A stretch of 44,093 bases of DNA. Source: JAVBQJ01 sp031549115. Lineage in GTDB: Bacteria > Verrucomicrobiota > Lentisphaeria > Victivallales > Victivallaceae. The stretch is taken from positions 1 through 44,093 of the forward strand of contig JAVBQJ010000128.1 in assembly GCA_031549115.1 (NCBI GenBank). Reading direction: 5' to 3'. Every line of letters starts with the position of its first letter. The first letter of the stretch is position 1. The notes beneath the pieces are model-generated. The model was not told where the DNA came from. It did not search any database and worked only from the letters and a program-made list of their open reading frames with translations. The translations under genes and the position numbers were made by a program. Below, one piece after another: positions 40,202-44,093 of this stretch.

Positions 40202-41863
40202 ATGAACTATCGACAGACAGCAGGCGTGTTGCTGGCCGGAACCGGTTTCTGGGCCATGGCGGCGGGAGTTCCGCGCGATTCGAACAGCGGCAACACCGCC
40301 AATTACCAGGACACCAAGGTCGAGGCGCAATTGATGGTCGGAGTGCGCGAAGACTCCGATGTGGTGCACTTCATCCGCGACAACAACGATCCGCGGGTCA
40401 TCACCCGGACCTATGTGCTGCAGCACGCCGATCCTTATGAAATCCGCACCTATCTGCGCGAAATGGTACAGGCCAAACGGGTCGGCAATACCGCGCCGCA
40501 GCAGACGATTTCCGGCGCTCCCGCCAATCCGTCGCCGGCGTCGAAAACGGTGCTCGGTTCGGTGACCGCGCAGCCTGGTTATACGCCGGAAACCGAGCTC
40601 GGCAGCAATACCGCCGTCGAGTGCATGAAGTTCAACGACGGGACCGGGATTCTGATCATCTCCGCCGAAGACTACCGCTTCGACGACCAGGAAAACGGCA
40701 TGGGCATCGATTCGTTGGTGACGATGCTGGATTCGCCGGGGATCGTCGCCAGTTCGGGGCAGCCGAAGTTCCTGTACTTCCCCGGCAATGTCCCGGCGCG
40801 CAATCTGTTGCCGCTGATTCAGAATGTCGGGATGAACGCCGGCGATGTGACCGAGTTGTGGCAGGGCAAAGACCGGGTCGCCTACGACCCGGAGTTGAAT
40901 TGCCTCTTCTTCAACGTCGCCAACTATTCACGCAAAAACATCGAAACGATGCTGGCCAAATACGATCTGCCGATCCCGGAGGTGCGCATGAAGCTTCGGC
41001 TGTACGAAATCTACGCCGAAAACGACGACAAGATCGGTGTCGACTTCCAGGCGTGGAAAAACAACCAGGGGGTGGACTTCTTCAGCCTCGGCGGCCGTTA
41101 CCGCGACAACTGGGCGGCGACGTACGGCGGCACGATGGGACCGACCGGATCGGAACGTACCAGCTATTACAACTTCAACCCGAAGTGGAACAGCCGTTAC
41201 CTCGATTTCCTGGCCAGCCGCAGCCATGCGAAGGTGGCTTATACCGGCGAGCTGACGCTGCGGAACAATACGCCGGCCACGCTGGACCGCCGCACCCGGG
41301 TATTCTATATGGATTCGAGCAAGAAGGCGCCCGGAACCACGGACGATCCGGGCATCGGCCCGGCGAAGCTGCTGAGTCTCTTGATCCCCGATCCGGACGC
41401 GGCCGGAGCCGACATTCCGATCGGCAAGGACAATTCGCTGGAGGTGATGCCGGCGGATGAAAGCTTCGGCTTCATCCTGGAGGTCATCAATGCGTCGGTG
41501 ACGGAAAAGGCGACCACGCTGGAGGTGAAAATGCGGAATTCCAGCCTGATCGGCTACCAGTCCAACGGCAAGCCGCGGGTGACGCAGGATTCGAGTGTCG
41601 AGCAGACGGTGATGCTGGGCAACGGCGTGCAGAGCTTCGTGCTCGGCGGGATTACCAAGCAGGAGCTGGTGCGTTCTTCGGGGGGCGTTCCGGGGTTGAA
41701 ATCGATTCCGTGGCTGGGGTATCTGTTTGAGACGGAGAGCACCTCGATCAAACATTCGCAGCTGGTGCTGGTGGCGGATTGCGAACTGGTCTACCCCGAG
41801 AGTATGATCCCCGTGCGCGACGCCGAACGCATCGACGAGCTGAAAAAAATAGTGAAAAAATAA
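40202..41863 (+). CDS. Secretin-like exported protein 2
   Basis: The 553-residue protein has a signal peptide (MNYRQTAGVLLAGTGFWAMA). GGAAGG lies just before the ATG. It shares the layout of the preceding gene: an N-domain-like segment (TYVLQHADPYEIRTYLREM), a second such segment ending YSRKNIETMLAKYDLPIPEV, RMKLRLYEIYAENDDKIGVDFQAWKNN, and the secretin-type end VPGLKSIPWLGYLFETE followed by a Val/Leu-rich strand. The block G(I/V)D(Y/F)-x-AWKN is common to both proteins and indicates an old duplication. No ATPase, inner-membrane platform or prepilin peptidase gene is nearby, so whether the pair builds a pore is unknown. Confidence 0.78.
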   Translation: MNYRQTAGVLLAGTGFWAMAAGVPRDSNSGNTANYQDTKVEAQLMVGVREDSDVVHFIRDNNDPRVITRTYVLQHADPYEIRTYLREMVQAKRVGNTAPQQTISGAPANPSPASKTVLGSVTAQPGYTPETELGSNTAVECMKFNDGTGILIISAEDYRFDDQENGMGIDSLVTMLDSPGIVASSGQPKFLYFPGNVPARNLLPLIQNVGMNAGDVTELWQGKDRVAYDPELNCLFFNVANYSRKNIETMLAKYDLPIPEVRMKLRLYEIYAENDDKIGVDFQAWKNNQGVDFFSLGGRYRDNWAATYGGTMGPTGSERTSYYNFNPKWNSRYLDFLASRSHAKVAYTGELTLRNNTPATLDRRTRVFYMDSSKKAPGTTDDPGIGPAKLLSLLIPDPDAAGADIPIGKDNSLEVMPADESFGFILEVINASVTEKATTLEVKMRNSSLIGYQSNGKPRVTQDSSVEQTVMLGNGVQSFVLGGITKQELVRSSGGVPGLKSIPWLGYLFETESTSIKHSQLVLVADCELVYPESMIPVRDAERIDELKKIVKK

Positions 41864-41869
41864 AAGAAA

Positions 41870-42103
41870 TAAAAAAATAGAGCCGCGAAGCGGCGGTCTG
41901 CCCTCCGTCATACGGAGACGCCGGTCCAGCAGGCGGATACTGCTGGTCGCCCCAGGCGGCATAGCCGCCTCGAAAGGGGCGAAATTATAGTAAGCGAGCC
42001 GGGAGGCGAGCGGAAGCCACCCGAGGTAGCGATGGTGTAGATTAAACCGGATGCGTGAGCGACGGTTAAATCTACACACGGAGCGGACTCGGGCGCCGCA
42101 CCG
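41870..42103 (-). ncRNA. Highly structured intergenic element; candidate minus-strand RNA of about 230 bases
   Basis: At least five hairpins lie in this gap: GCCGC/GCGGC (41882-41894); CTCCGT/ACGGAG (41903-41917); CCAGCAG/CTGCTGG (41926-41946); GCCCC/GGGGC (41949-41980) enclosing AGGCGGC/GCCGCCT; and CCCGAG/CTCGGG (42020-42093) enclosing a 15-bp stem with one mismatch (42035-42049 with 42063-42077). On the minus strand a promoter-like TTGAAG-16-TATATT (42137-42110) precedes it, and the last hairpin is followed by a T7 run (41877-41871), so a discrete transcript is plausible. Alternatives are a genomic repeat element, or a structured leader of pstS on the plus strand. I recognise no known RNA family. 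Confidence 0.45.
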
Positions 42104-42156
42104 GCGGCGAATATAAACGAAATGCATACATCTTCAATCAACGAAGGAGCAAAAGA

Positions 42157-43179
42157 ATGAATCGAGTACAACGAATGATGGCGGTCGCGGCGCTGGCGGC
42201 AGCGGCGGCGACGCAGGCGGAAAACGTGGTGAACGGCGCCGGGGCGAGCTTCCCGGCTCCGGTGTATCAGAATTGGACATACAGCTTCAGCCAGGCGACA
42301 CCGGACGTGCTGGTGAATTACCAGTCGATCGGCTCCGGCGCCGGTATCAACCAAATCAAGGCCGGTACCGTCGACTTCGCCGGTACCGACAGCCCGCTGT
42401 CGAGCGATGAACTGGTCAAGGCGGAGCTGCTGCAGTTTCCGATGGTCACCGGCGGCGTGGTGGTGATCGTCAACGTTCCCGGCGTCAAAGACGGCGAACT
42501 GGCGCTCGACGGCGAAACCGTCGGCGATATCTTCCTCGGCAAAATCACCGCCTGGGACGATGCGAAAATTCAGGCGTTGAATCCCGGCTTGAAGCTGCCC
42601 CGGATGAAGATCAACGTCGTCCGCCGGGCCGACAGCTCCGGCACCACCTTCATCTTTACCGACTATCTGTGCCAGGTGTCGCCGGTGTGGAAGGCGGAGG
42701 TCGGCTCCGGCTCCGAAGTCAAATGGCCGGTCGGTATCGGCGGCCAGAAGAACCCCGGCGTCTGCAACAACGTCGCCAAGATGCGCGGCGCCATCGGCTA
42801 CACCGAATACACCTATGCCAAGCAGGCCAAACTGACCATGGTCAAACTGCGGAACAAGGACGGCAATTTCGTTTCGCCCGCGCCGGAAACCTTCGAAGCC
42901 GCCAGTACCGGCGCCGATTGGGCCTCCGCACCCGGCTTCCAGATGATGCTGACCATGCAGCCCGGTGAAACGAGCTGGCCGATCGTCGGCGTGACTTACT
43001 TGCTGGTTCCCGCCAAGGTTGCGGACGCCGCCCGCGGCAACGCGCTGAAGCAGTACATCAACTGGTGCTTCACCGGCGGAGCTCCCGCCGCCGCGGAGCT
43101 GGATTACGTGCCGATGCCGTCGAGCGTGGTGGAATTGATCCGGAGCTATCTGGACAAGAATTGGCAGATCGCGAAGTAA
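42157..43179 (+). CDS. pstS: Phosphate ABC transporter substrate-binding protein PstS
   Basis: The 340-residue periplasmic protein binds inorganic phosphate for the Pst transporter. The signal peptide is MNRVQRMMAVAALAAAAATQA. The phosphate-site blocks are all present: GAGASFPAPVYQNW, YQSIGSGAGINQIK, DFAGTDSPLSSDEL and RRADSSGTTFIFTDYL, at normal family length. AAGGAG precedes the ATG. The membrane and ATPase genes (pstCAB) do not follow; the next gene is a ClC channel with its own promoter. The gene lies directly downstream of the structured element, which could take part in its control. Confidence 0.95.
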   Translation: MNRVQRMMAVAALAAAAATQAENVVNGAGASFPAPVYQNWTYSFSQATPDVLVNYQSIGSGAGINQIKAGTVDFAGTDSPLSSDELVKAELLQFPMVTGGVVVIVNVPGVKDGELALDGETVGDIFLGKITAWDDAKIQALNPGLKLPRMKINVVRRADSSGTTFIFTDYLCQVSPVWKAEVGSGSEVKWPVGIGGQKNPGVCNNVAKMRGAIGYTEYTYAKQAKLTMVKLRNKDGNFVSPAPETFEAASTGADWASAPGFQMMLTMQPGETSWPIVGVTYLLVPAKVADAARGNALKQYINWCFTGGAPAAAELDYVPMPSSVVELIRSYLDKNWQIAK

Positions 43180-43192
43180 GCTCCCGCAGCCG

Positions 43193-43227
43193 GGGGGAAG
43201 GGTGGAATTCCTTTCCCCCTTTTTTTG
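43193..43227 (+). terminator. pstS terminator
   Basis: A 10-bp stem (43193-43202 with 43210-43219, one wobble) is followed by eight T residues (43220-43227). Confidence 0.88.
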
Positions 43228-43231
43228 TGGC

Positions 43232-43260
43232 TTGACGAAGCTCGTGAAACGATGTATATT
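43232..43260 (+). promoter_or_regulatory. Promoter of the ClC channel gene
   Basis: TTGACG (43232-43237), 17 bases, TATATT (43255-43260), about 41 bases before the ClC ATG. Confidence 0.72.
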
Positions 43261-43301
43261 ACCGGAAAATAAATAGCTCAGGGAGACAGGTTGTTCCGTT
43301 C

Positions 43302-44093
43302 ATGAAAAAGTTTTTACTGCGGCTTCACCGCCATATCGTACCGCGGATGCAGACTTTCTGGTATTCGCGCTGGGGGGAACGCAGCTTTCTGGTGGTGGTC
43401 GCGGTATTGATCGGGGTGTTGGCGGCGGTGGCGGCGGCCTGTTTGCACGCGTGGGTGGTCAAACTCGAAGAGATGGCGCTGCTGGCGCAGAATATTCCCC
43501 GCAACTGGCACGAATATGCGTGGCTGGGGGCGTTGCTGGTGCTGCCGATGGTCGGATTGACCCTGTCCTACTGCGTGCAGCGTTATCTGGGTGGACCGCG
43601 TTACGCCAAGAGCCTGAGCCCGCTGATCCTGGCGTTGAATCGCAAACGCACCGGGATTCCGGCCAGTGAAATTTTCACCCACATGCTGTCGAGCGGTTTG
43701 TCGGTCGGCCTCGGCGGTTCGGCCGGGCTGGAGGCGCCGAGTGTGCTGACCGGCGCGGCGATCGGCTCCAATACCGCGTCGTTTTTCCGTATCGACCGGC
43801 GCAAGCGCGGGCTGCTGCTCGGCTGCGGGGCGGCGGCGGCGATTTCCGCGATCTTCGACAGCCCCATTGCCGGGGTGTTGTTCGCCGCCGAGGTGCTGTT
43901 GCCCGAATTCCGGGTGTCGGCGCTGGTTCCGATGATGATGTCCAGCGCGGTGGCGGCGGTGGTTTCGAAAATGATCCTCGGCAGCAACCAGTTTTTTCTG
44001 GCCGTCACCGACGCCTGGCACACCGACGCGGTGCCCTGTTACATCATTCTCGGAATGGTGTGCGCGCTGGTCGGCGTATTCGTGAGCAAGGCC
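43302..44093 (+). CDS. ClC family chloride channel/transporter (3' end outside window)
   Basis: The frame is open from ATG 43302 to the end of the window, 264 codons, so the C-terminal part is missing. After a cytoplasmic start with basic residues come membrane helices (SFLVVVAVLIGVLAAVAAACL; AWLGALLVLPMVGLTLSY). The ClC signature region reads HMLSSGLSVGLGGSAGLEAPSVL in outline, where GGSAGLEAP occupies the place of the GREGP loop; the Glu is shifted relative to the usual gating glutamate. GAAAAISAIFDSPIAGVLFAAE is a typical ClC helix. Whether it is a channel or an antiporter cannot be told. GGGAGA lies 18 bases upstream of the ATG, which is a poor distance. Confidence 0.88.
   Translation, partial: MKKFLLRLHRHIVPRMQTFWYSRWGERSFLVVVAVLIGVLAAVAAACLHAWVVKLEEMALLAQNIPRNWHEYAWLGALLVLPMVGLTLSYCVQRYLGGPRYAKSLSPLILALNRKRTGIPASEIFTHMLSSGLSVGLGGSAGLEAPSVLTGAAIGSNTASFFRIDRRKRGLLLGCGAAAAISAIFDSPIAGVLFAAEVLLPEFRVSALVPMMMSSAVAAVVSKMILGSNQFFLAVTDAWHTDAVPCYIILGMVCALVGVFVSKA

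Noticed and set aside
41880..42127. Minus-strand open frames across the structured gap before pstS
   Set aside because: No ribosome site or domain; the base pattern is explained better by paired stems than by codons.
1..44093. CRISPR arrays, insertion sequences and tRNA/rRNA genes
   Set aside because: No regularly spaced direct repeats, transposase genes, terminal inverted repeats with target duplications, or cloverleaf-like segments were found by reading; a tRNAscan or ISfinder search could still reveal short ones.

Overview
The window reads as chromosomal DNA of a GC-rich Lentisphaerota bacterium, probably Victivallales. The main clues are three prepilins with the C-terminal H-X9-DG signature, each paired with a large glycan-active enzyme; this combination is typical of Lentisphaerota and Planctomycetota. 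A protein arginine kinase pair (McsAB), a CT398-like zinc-ribbon protein and a DUF1846 protein fit that group. The assignment rests on protein features only; no rRNA or tRNA gene was found.

Region 1 (1-20.4 kb) is a polysaccharide-utilisation island. It runs: GH78 alpha-L-rhamnosidase; an AraR-like GntR/periplasmic-binding-protein repressor; prepilin 1; a 1347-residue multidomain hydrolase; then, on the minus strand, a GH38-like mannosidase, prepilin 2 and a GH123-like enzyme; then prepilin 3 and a second GH123-like enzyme (minus); and finally a GH95 enzyme (plus). The unit [GH38 - prepilin - GH123-like - promoter - GH95] has been tandemly duplicated. At the junction, copy 1 of GH95 and copy 2 of GH38 survive only as scraps (14651-14825). 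The repressor gene and both GH123-like genes have perfect TTGACA-17-TATAAT promoters carrying the same 14-base element TGATATATATTGAT, so they are probably one regulon.

Region 2 (20.4-25.8 kb, minus) is an overlapping housekeeping/stress operon: DJ-1/PfpI protein, tgt, mcsA, mcsB and a membrane histidine kinase. Region 3 (25.8-33 kb) has xerD, a secreted phosphatase and an esterase on the plus strand, facing ruvB, a zinc-ribbon coiled-coil protein and a 1030-residue exported CsgG-like/propeller protein. Region 4 (33-38.6 kb) holds transketolase, a glycine-rich RRM protein behind a long AT-rich leader, a Fic protein with an operator-like palindrome at its start, and a DUF1846 protein. Region 5 (38.7-44.1 kb) has two related secretin-like exported proteins, a strongly structured intergenic element that may encode a minus-strand RNA, pstS, and the first 264 codons of a ClC chloride channel cut by the window end.

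Working picture (inference): the GntR regulator senses a sugar and derepresses exported glycan-processing enzymes together with dedicated pseudopilins. Enzymes without signal peptides (GH78, GH38, GH95) would finish degradation in the cytoplasm. The secretin-like pair further along could belong to the envelope apparatus that handles pseudopilins, although no other secretion-machine gene is present here.
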